Assembly (NCBI RefSeq): GCF_003144115.1 | Contig: NW_020312007.1 | Location: forward strand, 4,729-68,728 | DNA from: Tilletiopsis washingtonensis | Lineage: Eukaryota > Basidiomycota > Exobasidiomycetes > Entylomatales | Length of the DNA: 64,000 bases | Direction: 5' to 3' | Shown: positions 1 to 9,900 of the stretch, piece by piece | Numbering within the stretch: position 1 is the first letter of the stretch | How the letters are laid out: every line of letters begins with the position of its first letter | The notes under the pieces: generated by a model | Seen by the model: only the letters and a program-made list of their open reading frames with translations | What the model was told of the DNA's origin: nothing | Database searches by the model: none | Translations under genes and position numbers: made by a program

Positions 1-129
1 GCAGAGGCGCAGCAGGGCCGCAGCGGTGAGATGGGCAGCGCTGGCAGCGGCGCAGCAGGGCCGCAGCGGTGGGATGGGCAGCGCTGGCAGAGGCGTAGCA
101 GGAGCGCAGCGGTGGGCTGGGTAGCGCTG
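1..129. repeat. 43-bp minisatellite, three tandem copies
   Basis: Three head-to-tail copies of a 43-base unit (1-43, 44-86, 87-129), each containing the core gcagcggtg and ending in agcgctg. The third copy differs at more positions than the first two do from each other. The array probably continues left of the window. It lies upstream of the first visible cyclophilin exon, so it most likely sits inside a long intron of that gene. Confidence 0.8.
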
Positions 130-269
130 GGATCTGCTCCGTTGCCGGCAACCGCAGCGGGTACGTGCGCTGCGAGTGCCTGCTGTGTCGCTCTGTGCTG
201 CCCTGGCTGCGCTGCGGCAGGCACCCATGTCAGGGCGACACACGACCGCAATGCTGACTGTCGGCCAGG

Positions 270-860
270 ACGGCGGAGAACTTCCGGCAGCTCTGCACCG
301 GCGAGCATCGGTGAGTGCTGGCCCGACGCAGGTCACACTCCATGCTCTGGCGGCTCATGCGCAGCGCAGCGTGAACCTGCAGCCGCAGGGGTACAAGTCA
401 AGCATCTTCCACAGAGTCATCCGCGACTTCATGGTGCAGGGCGGCGACTTCCTCAACGCCGACGGCAGCGGCAGCTTCTCCATCTACGGCGACAAGTTCG
501 ACGACGAGGCGTTTGTGCACAAGCACGATCAGCCGGGCCTGCTGAGCATGGTGCGTGGTGCGCGGTGCTCATGAGGTGCGCTGCTGACTCCAGTGCAGGC
601 CAATTCCGGGCCAAATACAAACGGCTGCCAGGTGAGTCCACGCCGCCGCCAGTGTGCGCAGTCCACACCTCGCACCCGGCCTCACACCCTGCCAGTTCTT
701 CATCACCTGCCAGCCGTGCGACTTCCTCGACGGCAAGCACGTCGTCTTCGGCAAGGTCGTCGAGGGCCTGCTCACGCTGCGCAAGATCGAAAACGTGCCG
801 ACGGGGCAGAACAACCGGCCACGCATGGCCGTGCGCATCACCGAGTGCGGCGAGATGTAA
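270..860 (+). CDS. cyclophilin H-type peptidyl-prolyl isomerase, 5' partial
   Basis: Peptidyl-prolyl cis-trans isomerase that rotates prolyl bonds. The closest family is the short cyclophilin H group, which binds the U4/U6 snRNP. Visible exons are 270-310 ([14 protein letters not shown]), 370-550, 599-631 ([11 protein letters not shown]) and 696-860. Together they give the core signatures [35 protein letters not shown] and a C-terminus ending ITECGEM. The strand carrying VVFFDV...GRI is missing, and nothing between the minisatellite and position 269 encodes it. The first exon therefore lies left of the window behind an intron of at least 269 bases. The stop codon is 65 bases from the convergent DBP6 stop. 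Family is certain; the H subtype is an inference from the sequence pattern. Confidence 0.9.
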
Positions 861-925
861 TGCAGGACTGCACAGGCGCGTGCGTGTGCGGGCATCCATT
901 GCAGAGCTGTCGCGGGCTGCCGCGC

Positions 926-3530
926 TCAGTGCCGTGTAAAGTACTCGCCGAGTTGCGCCAGCGCAGCCTGCGGCAGGCGTCAGCATGGCAAGTGCGCGCC
1001 TCATCACGGCACGCACCTCGTATGGCGCCTCCAGCCGCTGTCGCTGGTCATCCTCCAGCGCCGGCAGCTTCTTGACCTTGGCCTTGCGCGCGCTCCGCTC
1101 GAGCATTGCGCGAAAGTAGCGCGCCTCCTGCTTCTCGACGAGCGTCCAGGCGTCGCCCTCGCGGCCCGCACGCGCCGTGCGTCCGACGCGGTGGACGTAC
1201 TTGGCCATGTCGACGGGCGCGTCGTAGGATAGCACGTGGTCGACGTGCGGCAGGTCCATGCCGCGCGAGATCAGGTCCGATGCAATGAGGCTGCGCAGGG
1301 GTCAGCACCTCTGCCAGTGCACACGCTCGTGCTCCACTCACACGTCGATCTCGCCGCGCTTAAACCGCGCCAGCACGCGCGCGCGCAGGTGCGGCGTCAG
1401 GTCGCTCGAGTACTCCTCGGCGCTGACCGCCGGCCCTGCCCACTGCGCGGCAAAGAACTGCAGCAGCTTCAGCAGCCGGCCCGAGCTCTCGACGCTCTTG
1501 GTAAAGACGAGCACGCGGCGCAGCGGCGCCTCGCGCGTGTACAGCAGCGAGAGCAGCACGAGCGGCTTGTCCGCCGGCGCCACGACGGCCATGTGCTCGC
1601 GCAGCGTGGCCGGCAGCGCAAAATCGTCGGCGGCATCGATCGTGTGCGTGCGGCTGCCGTCCGCTGCGCTGCGCACGGAGATGAAGCGCGCCTGGCGCAG
1701 CTCCAGCGCAGCAATCTTGGCTGGATCGCGCGTGAGCGTCGCGGAGAAGAGCAGCTTCTGGACGTGCTGCGCCGGGAGTCAGCATGCATGTCTGACGCCG
1801 TGCTCGCTCCACTCACGCTTTCGCGAGGCACCCGCTGTCCCACTGGCATGCCGCGGCCCGCCGCTTCTTGGCGCAGCCACGCCGGAGCCAGCACAGCGGA
1901 GTCACAGTCCTTCTGCGCCGGCTCCAGCGCGCCGAGCAGCCGTGGCAGCCAGCTCTGAAAGCTCTGGGCCAGCAGCCGGTCTGCCTCGTCGATCACCAGC
2001 CAGCGCAGGTGCTGCAGGGTGAAGCCGGACGTGGCGTTGAGGTGGTCGACCAGACGGCCAGGCGTGGCCACGACAATGTCGACGCTCTCGCCCAGCGCCT
2101 TTGCCTCGCTGGCGAAGCTGCCAAGTCCGAGCGCAGCGGTGCGCAGCGGCGTGCCGCGGCACAGCCGGTCGAACGTGGCGAGCACCTGCGTGACGAGATC
2201 GCGCGTGGGCAGCACCACGAGCGCGCGTACCGCCGGAATGATACGTGCGCGCAGCCGCACGACGAGCGGCACCGCATACGCCAGCGTCTTGCCCGAGCCC
2301 GTCGGGGCAGACACGCACAGGTCGCGTGCCGGGTGCGATGGGTACAGCGAGGTGGAAACGGCGTCGTCGGCGAGCAGCAGTGGGAGCACAGCGGTCTGGA
2401 CTGCAAGTCAAGCCAGTGTCAGCTAGCGTACTCGTGTCGCGTGGCTGCTACTCACCAGCGAACCAGTCCTTGACGCCGAGCTCCGCAAGTCTACGCTTCA
2501 TCTCCGGCCCGACCGGGAACCCGTGCGCCTCGCCGTCCGCGTCGTCCGCATCGAGCGTGCCGCGGTGCGCCGGATCGACGATGGTCGCATCGCGCAGGCC
2601 TTGCGGCAGGCCCTGTGCGGCCAGCCGCTCCTGGTCGGGCACAAAGGTGGCGTGCGGCTCGGGAAAGCGCATGAGCGCCTGAGGCGGCTCGGCCGCATCC
2701 TTCGGCGTGGCGCTCGCGTCCTCATCGTCGTGAGCCGGAGTCGAGGCCCGTGAGGAAGAGGCGGACGACGAAGCAGAGGAAGATGCAGAGGACGAGGCGC
2801 TGGCTGACACTGCAGCTACTGGCTGTGCTGGTGCAGCGATTGGCGGCTCATTCGCTGCGGGCTGCGGCGCCTGCGCTGCGTCGCTGGCTGCTCGCCGTGC
2901 CTTCTTGGCAGGCCGTGCGGCGCTGCTCGTCTGTGCAGCCTCTGCCGGCGCTGCCTGCTCTTCCCGTGCCCGCTTGGCCGAGCGCTCCTCGCGCATGCGC
3001 CGCTTCTGCTCGCGCCGCAGCAGCCGCTGGCGCTCGAGCTCAAACGCCTCGCCCGCGCCGTCGACCTCCTCGTCGGCGGCCGCCTCACGCGGCGCGGCCG
3101 GCGCCTGCGGCGCGGCGATGCTCGGCTGCCGCGCCAGCTTGCCCTCGCCCGGCGCCGGTGCGGCGACGGCCTTGCTCTTGAGCTTGCGGCGCTCCTTCTT
3201 GCCGCGCAGGTAGCGCTCCTTTGCCTTTGTGCGCGGCGCCGCGACGCCGGCTGCCGTGCGCGCCTTGTTTGCCGACGCACGCAGCAGCGGCGCGGCCGCG
3301 AGACGCGACGGGTGGATGGCAAGGCCCGTACCCAGCACCGGCGCGGGTGCAGCGGCGACACTGGGCCCAGCAGCAGCGCCGGCTCGCGGCGGAGCGGCGG
3401 CGCGCTTGGCGGCGATGCGCGCATTGAGCGCCGAGAGGGCGGCGTCGGGCGCAGAGGCGCCAGGCGCAGCGGCGTGGCCCTGCGCCGAGGCGGCCGAGGC
3501 GCCGGCGTCGAAGCGCGGCACGCTGAACAT
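926..3530 (-). CDS. DBP6: DEAD-box ATP-dependent RNA helicase, DDX51/Dbp6 family
   Basis: Nucleolar helicase of the DDX51/Dbp6 group, which acts in early 60S ribosomal subunit assembly. Exons are 2456-3530, 1817-2400, 1342-1766, 1017-1290 and 926-967, giving 799 aa. Residues 1-340 form a low-complexity, charged Ala-rich extension. The core has the DDX51-type entry [13 protein letters not shown], motif I APTGSGKT (about 391-398), [23 protein letters not shown], motif II DEAD (about 497-500), SAT and [10 protein letters not shown]. The group-specific phrase [12 protein letters not shown] follows motif II. The last exon is only 42 bases; reading through its intron would run on into cyclophilin antisense sequence. 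Yeast Dbp6 is about 630 aa, so this protein is longer through its N-terminus. Confidence 0.93.
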
Positions 3531-3716
3531 GGCGGAGGGCGGTGGAGGATGTGGTGGAGAGCGTGACAGGCAGCCGGAGCGGTGCTCAGAGGGAAGCAGC
3601 GAAATCTGGCTGACATAAGCAGGACCTCTCCGCTGCGATGCGCTACCAGTACTCCACAGCCGCCGGCGCCCCGCTCGCGCTTCTCACTCCCCGACCACCA
3701 CCGCTGCAGCCGCAGC

Positions 3717-4805
3717 ATGCCCGTCGCCGAGCCGGCTGCCGCGTCGCCGCACGAGCCTGCGCCTGCTGCGCCCGTGCCTGCCGCTGCCGCGCGCACGCCG
3801 CCGCCGGCGCTCGCCGGCACCGCTCACTCGGCGCTGCAGCGCGTCGTCGCCCACGTCGCCCACGGCCTGCTGGCCCGCCAGCGCGCCGCTCCCGGCGCCG
3901 TGCCGCCGCCGCCGCTGCATGCTCTGGCGCAGCAGGCGGGCATCTACGTCGCCGCCCTCGACGGCCTGCGCCTCTGGATCGTGAGTTGGGCGGTGAGGCG
4001 CACGCTCGGCGGCGGCGGCTCACACCACGCACAGGACGAGGCGCAGCCGCTGCTGCTGGCAGAGCTCGCGCGCGCCCAGGTGCGCGAGCAGGCCGAGGCG
4101 CTCGCAGCCGCACAGGCCGCACAGGCGGAGCTGCAGCGCCTCGAGGAGGAGGCCCGCGTCAAGCGCGAGGCGGAGGCGGCCGAGGCGGCACGTCTGGCGC
4201 GCGAGCAGGCCGAGCGCGAGGCCGAAGAGGCACGCCGCGCAGACGAGATGCAGCTCGACACGCCGCCGCTGCCGGAGGAGACAGCAGAGGCGCCGGCGGC
4301 CGGCACTGACGTCGTCGCACTCGACTCGGACGACGACGACGACAAGCCGCTCGCGGCAGCCGGAGCAGGCCCCTCTGCGCCCGCAGAGCCCGCGGCAGCC
4401 ATCGATCTGACCTACAGCCCCGCTGCCACGCCCAGCGCGCCAGCGAGCAGCGACGCCCCTGCCGCGCCGCCTGCGCCGGCCGGCGCAGCGTCGTGGAACC
4501 TGCAGGACCCGGCCAGCCTGCTTGCGTCGCTCACCGGCATCGCCGCAGCGCCCGGCCTCGCGAGCTCCGCGCCGGGCGACGCGCCGCCCGCGGCCGCGCA
4601 GCCGGACTGGTCGCAGTTCGACCTCTCGTCCATCGGCGATCTGAGCGCATTCGGCGGCGGCCCGCAGACGGGCGAGGACGTGAGCATGGACATGGGGCAG
4701 AACCTCGGCGGGCTCGGCGACTTCGACTTTGACTTTGGCGAGTTTGGGCGGCACTTTGGCGCCGGCGACGGCGACGGCGACGGATACGGCGGGCAGAACG
4801 CGTAG
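3717..4805 (+). CDS. coiled-coil protein with acidic, Phe-rich C-terminus, function unknown
   Basis: I do not recognise this protein (344 aa, exons 3717-3980 and 4035-4805). The start MPVAEPAAASPHE is chosen because it is the first ATG after the divergent promoter shared with DBP6 that precedes coding-like sequence. A hydrophobic segment around residues 70-90 ends exon 1. Exon 2 opens with about 75 residues of predicted coiled coil rich in Glu, Ala and Arg. An acidic run (DSDDDDDKP) and Ala/Pro linkers follow, then a C-terminus of short hydrophobic and Phe-Asp repeats (FDFDFGEFG). Such acidic-aromatic tails resemble transcriptional activation or Mediator-contact regions, but that is speculation. 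The stop is only 49 bases from the convergent MED7 stop. Confidence 0.75.
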   Translation: MPVAEPAAASPHEPAPAAPVPAAAARTPPPALAGTAHSALQRVVAHVAHGLLARQRAAPGAVPPPPLHALAQQAGIYVAALDGLRLWIVSWAVRRTLGGGGSHHAQDEAQPLLLAELARAQVREQAEALAAAQAAQAELQRLEEEARVKREAEAAEAARLAREQAEREAEEARRADEMQLDTPPLPEETAEAPAAGTDVVALDSDDDDDKPLAAAGAGPSAPAEPAAAIDLTYSPAATPSAPASSDAPAAPPAPAGAASWNLQDPASLLASLTGIAAAPGLASSAPGDAPPAAAQPDWSQFDLSSIGDLSAFGGGPQTGEDVSMDMGQNLGGLGDFDFDFGEFGRHFGAGDGDGDGYGGQNA

Positions 4806-4854
4806 CGGCGCCGGACAGCGGCACCGCACACTGTATTTGTAATGGCAGCTTGCG

Positions 4855-5933
4855 TCACACTGGTCTCATTGAGCCGTCTGCCATGGCGGCGTCCTGTCCC
4901 GGTACTCTTACTGTCCCGAGCGCAGTCCGCACGTCCGCGATCTCCTGGCGCACCTCGGCACATCGCCTGTCCGTGCGTCAGCATGGCACACGGCACACTC
5001 CTGCTGCCACTCACGAGCGCAGCAGCGCCGTCTCGGCGCGCCGGCGGTCGAGCTGGTCGCGCATCGTCTGCTTGAGCGCCTCGCGCGCCTGCAGTAGGGT
5101 TCAGCGCGGCAATCAGCACCAGAGCGGGGCGACGCACCTGCCGCGGGCGCAGCTCGTTGACGAGGTGCTGCATGTTGATGATGGCGCTGCGCGCATGCTC
5201 CCACTGGTCCATCGCCGTGCTGCGCAGCACGGCGACCTGCCCGCCCGGCGCCTGTTCGTCGGCCTGCCACGCCGTGTACTCGCGCGGCGGGTGCGTGAGG
5301 GCGTCGACGAGCGCGAGATGCGCCATGAGAAAGGTGCGCAGCAGCGCCTGCAGCGAGACGCGCCGGTCGGGCTCGGTGGCGTCGTAGAGGCACGGCACGC
5401 CCGAGCCCTCGAGCGTCGGCGCCGGCGGCGTGATCTGCCGAGGAGCGCTTCAGTCGTGATGCCACGTCGTCTGCATGGCCCGCGCTCACCTCCCAGCGCT
5501 CGCCCCATGTCCAGTAGGCGCCGTCTTGTTCGATCCAGTCGAGGCGCGGCGCGTCCATCTCTGCCAGCACGTCCCAGGCGACCTCGGGCGCCTCGTCTCC
5601 TAGCACCGCGCTGGACAGGCGCTCGTCATCGGGAGTCGATGTGCCGTTCGCTGCCGGTGCGGCGCCCTCCTCGGCGGCGGCGGCGCGCAGCACGTCGTTC
5701 TGCGCCGCGATGCGCTCGTGCGGCGCCAGTGCGGCCCAGCCGTCGAGCTGCGGGCGCGCGGCGTGCCAGGCCTGCAGCACGGCGAGGCGCGCCATGTTGG
5801 CGGGCGTCCAGCGCGCCGCCGACGCCGGCGGCGGCGGGTAGAGCGTCGTGAGGCCGGGCGACGGCGAGCGCGACGGCGAGCGCGACGCGGCGCTGGCGGG
5901 CGCCGCCGGCCCGGGCGACGCGGACGGCGACAT
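4855..5933 (-). CDS. MED7: Mediator complex subunit 7
   Basis: Middle-module subunit of the RNA polymerase II Mediator; with Med21 it forms the hinge and with Med31 the knob. Exons are 5490-5933, 5138-5434, 5015-5088 and 4855-4966 (308 aa). The family's poly-proline entry is present (LYPPPPASAARWT). The Med7 core follows, with SLQALLRTFLMAHLALVDAL, then INMQHLVNELRPRQAREAL, which matches the family's NmHhLlNeyRPHQAREtL block. An insert before the core is Ala/Glu-rich. The helix after RPRQ is interrupted by two introns. The small last exon supplies about 37 residues of helix and tail. A divergent promoter of about 250 bases is shared with the peroxiredoxin-like gene. Confidence 0.92.
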
Positions 5934-6183
5934 GGCGCAGGCCGCAAGCGTGCTGGAGCTGCACGCGGGCGTGGAGAGGGCGGTGTGAGTGTGGTGGTGG
6001 AGAGAGAGCGAGGATGCGGGGAGCGAGGCCGGCCGGGAAGCAGCCAGCGTCGCCCGAGTGCCGCGCCGGCGTCACGTGCGGCGCGCGCACGTTGGCCCCT
6101 CCACATCGAGCACTACGACGGCGGATGGCGTCCTCACCTCATCGGCGATCCTTCGCTACTCCTGCACCACCACCACGGCCAGC

Positions 6184-6869
6184 ATGACGTCCTACCTGCC
6201 CTACGATATCCAGTCGCTCCTGCCGCGCGGCGGGCCCAGCGTCGCCTCGCTGCCCGCCCACGGCGCGCCGGCACCGAGCCTGCCGGGCGTGCGCTTCTCG
6301 CGTCCGACGTGCGTCGCCTTCGTGCGCCACTGCGGGTGAGTCGCAGGTGCCCGGATTGCGCTGCGCTGCGCTCACACTCCGCACAGCTGCCCCTTTGCCG
6401 AGGCCGAGGTGCGCTCGCTGCGCGACGTCGCTCAGGCGCGCGACGACGTCGACATCGTCATCATCACGCACTCGGAGCAGGACGTGGCGCAGGAGTGGTT
6501 CAAGAGCGTCGGGTGCGTGCGAGCCGCTGCATTGCCGTGGCAGGCAGCCCACCCATCCTCCGCAGCGGCGACGACTTCCCGCAGTCGCGCGTCACGCTGC
6601 TCGCCGACTCGACGCGCGAGCTGTACGCGGCGTGGGGCCTCGGCGCGCTGCCGCTCACCGGCCTCTTCTCGTGGGCCATGGTCGGCGAGCTGCGCGCGCT
6701 GGCGTCGCAGGGCATCAAGAACCGCCGCACGGGCGCCGGCAGCTGGCGCTGGCAGAACTCGGGCGGCTTCGTCGTGGATGCGGCGGGCAAGGTGCGCTGG
6801 CACAAGGTCGCCACGCACGCCGGCGACACGGTCGACTACGCCGCCGCGCTCAAGGACGCCGGCGTGTAG
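6184..6869 (+). CDS. AhpC/TSA-like peroxiredoxin family protein (PRXL2/AAED1 type)
   Basis: Thioredoxin-fold protein of the AhpC/TSA antioxidant group (193 aa; exons 6184-6335, 6387-6512, 6566-6869). The segment CVAFVRHCGCPFAEAEV spans the first intron and carries two cysteines in the active-site loop, where PRXL2-type proteins have a CxxC-like site. Later blocks are DIVIITHSEQ, a Ser-Arg-Val-Thr-Leu-Leu-Ala-Asp-Ser strand, and NSGGFVVDAAGKVRWHK, typical of the family's C-terminal strand pair. No targeting signal is obvious. Substrate and partner are unknown; a role in redox or peroxide handling is inferred from the fold only. The gene ends 93 bases from the convergent TAF2 stop. Confidence 0.85.
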
Positions 6870-6962
6870 CCGCGCAGTGTGGGCTCTGCCGTGGCCGCCA
6901 GTCTACCCTGCGCCGGCCCTGGAATCGCCCGTCTTTGCACATACGGTGACTCGTTGATTGCC

Positions 6963-9900
6963 TCACGCGCGGCTCTTCTTGCTCGCACCCGTGCCCGCCG
7001 CCGCGCCCGCCTTGCGCTTCGTGCCCTGCGCCGGCGCGCCGCCCATGAGGGCCTCGCGCACGACGGCGTACTCGCGCTCGAACGCCTGCTCAAACGCGCG
7101 CGCCCACGCCAGCACGTCGTCGTTGCCGTCGTTGAAGCGGTAGCAGTCTGGCGCGGCGTGAGCAGCGCGACGTGCGGCGATGCACAGGCCCACTCACTCT
7201 GCAGCATCAGGCGCACGTCGTCGGCCAGCGCGTCGGGGTTGTCGTAGGCATTCAGCTCCTTGAGCTTCGTGGCAATGAGCGAGAGGTCGCGTGCGTCCTC
7301 TTTGCGAATGCTGGACACGGACGAGTGAGCTTCGCCTCGCGCCGCGACCGGCACCGCACCCACATGGAAAAGTAGTTGGGCAGCATCGTCGTGTCGACGG
7401 GCTTGGCGAACTGCGCGCCACCGAGTGAGACAGACCCAGCCGCGCAGGCCGTCCGCACTCACCAGCTGCGCCTCGTGCACCTTGCCCAGCCGCGTGAGCA
7501 TGCCCGACAGCTTCGACTTCTCCTGGTCGTCGAGGCGGCGCACCATGGCCGCGCCAAACTCCTTGCGCCAGATGCGCTCGAGCGCGTCGGCCTGCACCGC
7601 CGGCGCCGTGCCCGGTGGGTTGAACTGATGCGCGTTGCGCACAATGAGCAGAAAGTCCTCGGCGAAGTGCGCCATGTCCGTGTACTCGTGCGCCACGAGC
7701 TGCTGCGCGTCAGCGAGGCACAGAAGACACGCTTCGGGCGCCTCACCTTCTTCTCCATCGTCTGCAGGTCCATCGGATTGGCAATCTCCTCGTAGTACGC
7801 CGGCAGCATGGCCGCGTCGACGGGGAAGCGGAAGAATTCCGACTCGGGCTTCTTCTTGAGGTTCGCCAGCAGCGCCTTGCTCTGCTTGAAGTGGATCGGC
7901 TCGCCGCGGCCGGCGGCGACGGGGTCGGCCTCGCACTCCTTGCGGCTGCGCGCTGGCCTGCTGAACGACGGACCGGCCGAGGGGTCGACGGGCGCCGGCG
8001 ACGCCGCAGCGGCCGCCTTGACGGGCTTCGCCAGCACCACACGCTTCTTGTCGGCCTTCTTCGGCTTGGCCTCGAGCTTCTCGGGCGACGCGGCGCGTGG
8101 AACGCTGGCAGCCAGGGCCTCCTCGGGCGACGACGGCTCAGACGAGGCTGCGCGCGGCGGCGGAGTGACCTCGCGGCGCGGCGGCGGCGAAGCAGCAGGA
8201 GGTGGGTCGTCGCGAGGCTTGGGCTTGAGCTTCAGCTTCAGTCCGATCTTAATCTTCGGCGCGGCTGGCGGCTCGGCCGCGGCGGGCGCCCCAGCGTCTG
8301 GCTCTGCCTGGACTGCAGTCGGCTCGTGCGGCGCAGCATTCGCAGCCTGGACCGCCGGCGGAGCTGGCTCCTCGGCCGCCTGAGCCTCGTCGGCCGATGC
8401 GGCGGCGCTCGCAGCAGCAGAGGCCGCCGCTGCGCCCGCACGCGCCTTGGCCTCCGTCTGCGCAATCGTCTTGCTGATGCCGGCCCAGCGCTTGGTAAAG
8501 GCATCCTCGAGCGCCAGCGCATCGCGGTGCACGCGTGCTGTCGTGGCGGGCGTATACGTCTTGGCGTTTTGCGTCATCAGCTCGATGTCGCTCTTGAACT
8601 CGAAGCGGTCCTTGTACAGGCCCTCGTTGAGCTTGCTCTTGATCGACGACAGGTCGATCGGCGTCTCGATGACGTTGAAGTAGTTTGGCGCGTGGTCGCG
8701 CACCGGGTCGACTGGGTGGCGGAAGAGCATCGAGTGCTTGCCCATGCGCCGGTCGTCGAAGAGGTCCTTGAGCAGACTGCGGCACACCGTCAGGTCGGAC
8801 GGCGACATGCCAGACGTCTGCGCCACGTCGAGCGGCTTGGCCTTGCGCGGACGCGGCGCCTTGGCCTTCGGTGCGGGCGCCGGCTTGGCCTGTGCTGCCG
8901 TGGAGAAGGACACGCGCGGGCCGCTCGCCTGCACGGCGACGTCGTCTGCGGGCGCAATCTCGGCCGTACTGGGCGCCTCGCTGGCCGCGGCATCGAGATT
9001 CTTGAGCTTGATGCGCGTGGTCGTGGGCGTCGACACTGCGCCTTCGCCCGCCAGCGCGCCGCTGAGACTCGGCATGCGCACGCGGATCGACAGCTTCTGC
9101 TGCTGGAACGGCACCTCGTGCTCGACGCTCGGCTTGAAGAGAATGTCGGCAAACTTGAGCAGTGCCCAGCGCGCAGACATGTCCGCGTCTGGCGCCAGCA
9201 GCGCAGAGAGGAAGCCTTCGCGCACGCCGGCCGAGCGGCCCAAGTCGCGGCGCAGCGGCTTGAGCTTCGAGTCCACTGCGCCGTCGCCCTGCTCGCCGTC
9301 GAGGTCGTCCATACCGCCCTCTTCAAGCAGGCTCGCCGTGGCAAAGTCTCCTGCCGAGACGGCGACAGCCAGCGCCTCGCAGATGGCACGCGCGAGCCCG
9401 CGCTTGACGAGGCGGCTCTCGTCGGTGCGCAGCACGGCGAACAGATAGCGCGTAATGACCTTGTGCTGCAGGCCGCGCAGCAGCAGCAGGCAGTTGAAGG
9501 CCGTCGACCGGACGGGCGCGAAGCTGCCCTGCCGCGTGTACGACAGGTACAGTGGCAGGTCGACCGGCTGTAGGTTGGCCAGCGTGAGCGACGTGTTGAA
9601 GTCGAGCGCCGCCATGGTGATGACGTTGTGGTACGACGGCACGAGCTTGTCGAGCTCGCGGAAGCGCTCTACCTCGTAGCGCGCCTGGAAGAGCAGGTCG
9701 TCGTCGTCGGCGGCGTCTGGGTCCTCCGAGGCCGGCACGTAGCCGCCGTGCACGTGCGACTCGACTGGCACAAATGCACTCGCGAGCGCCTCGATGGCGC
9801 CGGCGACGTAGAAGTCGTCGACGAACTTGTTCGTCGAGTTGTCGTTGTAGCGCAGCACGTTGATGAGGAAGCGCTTGACGGACGGCAGCGTGCGGCCGCG

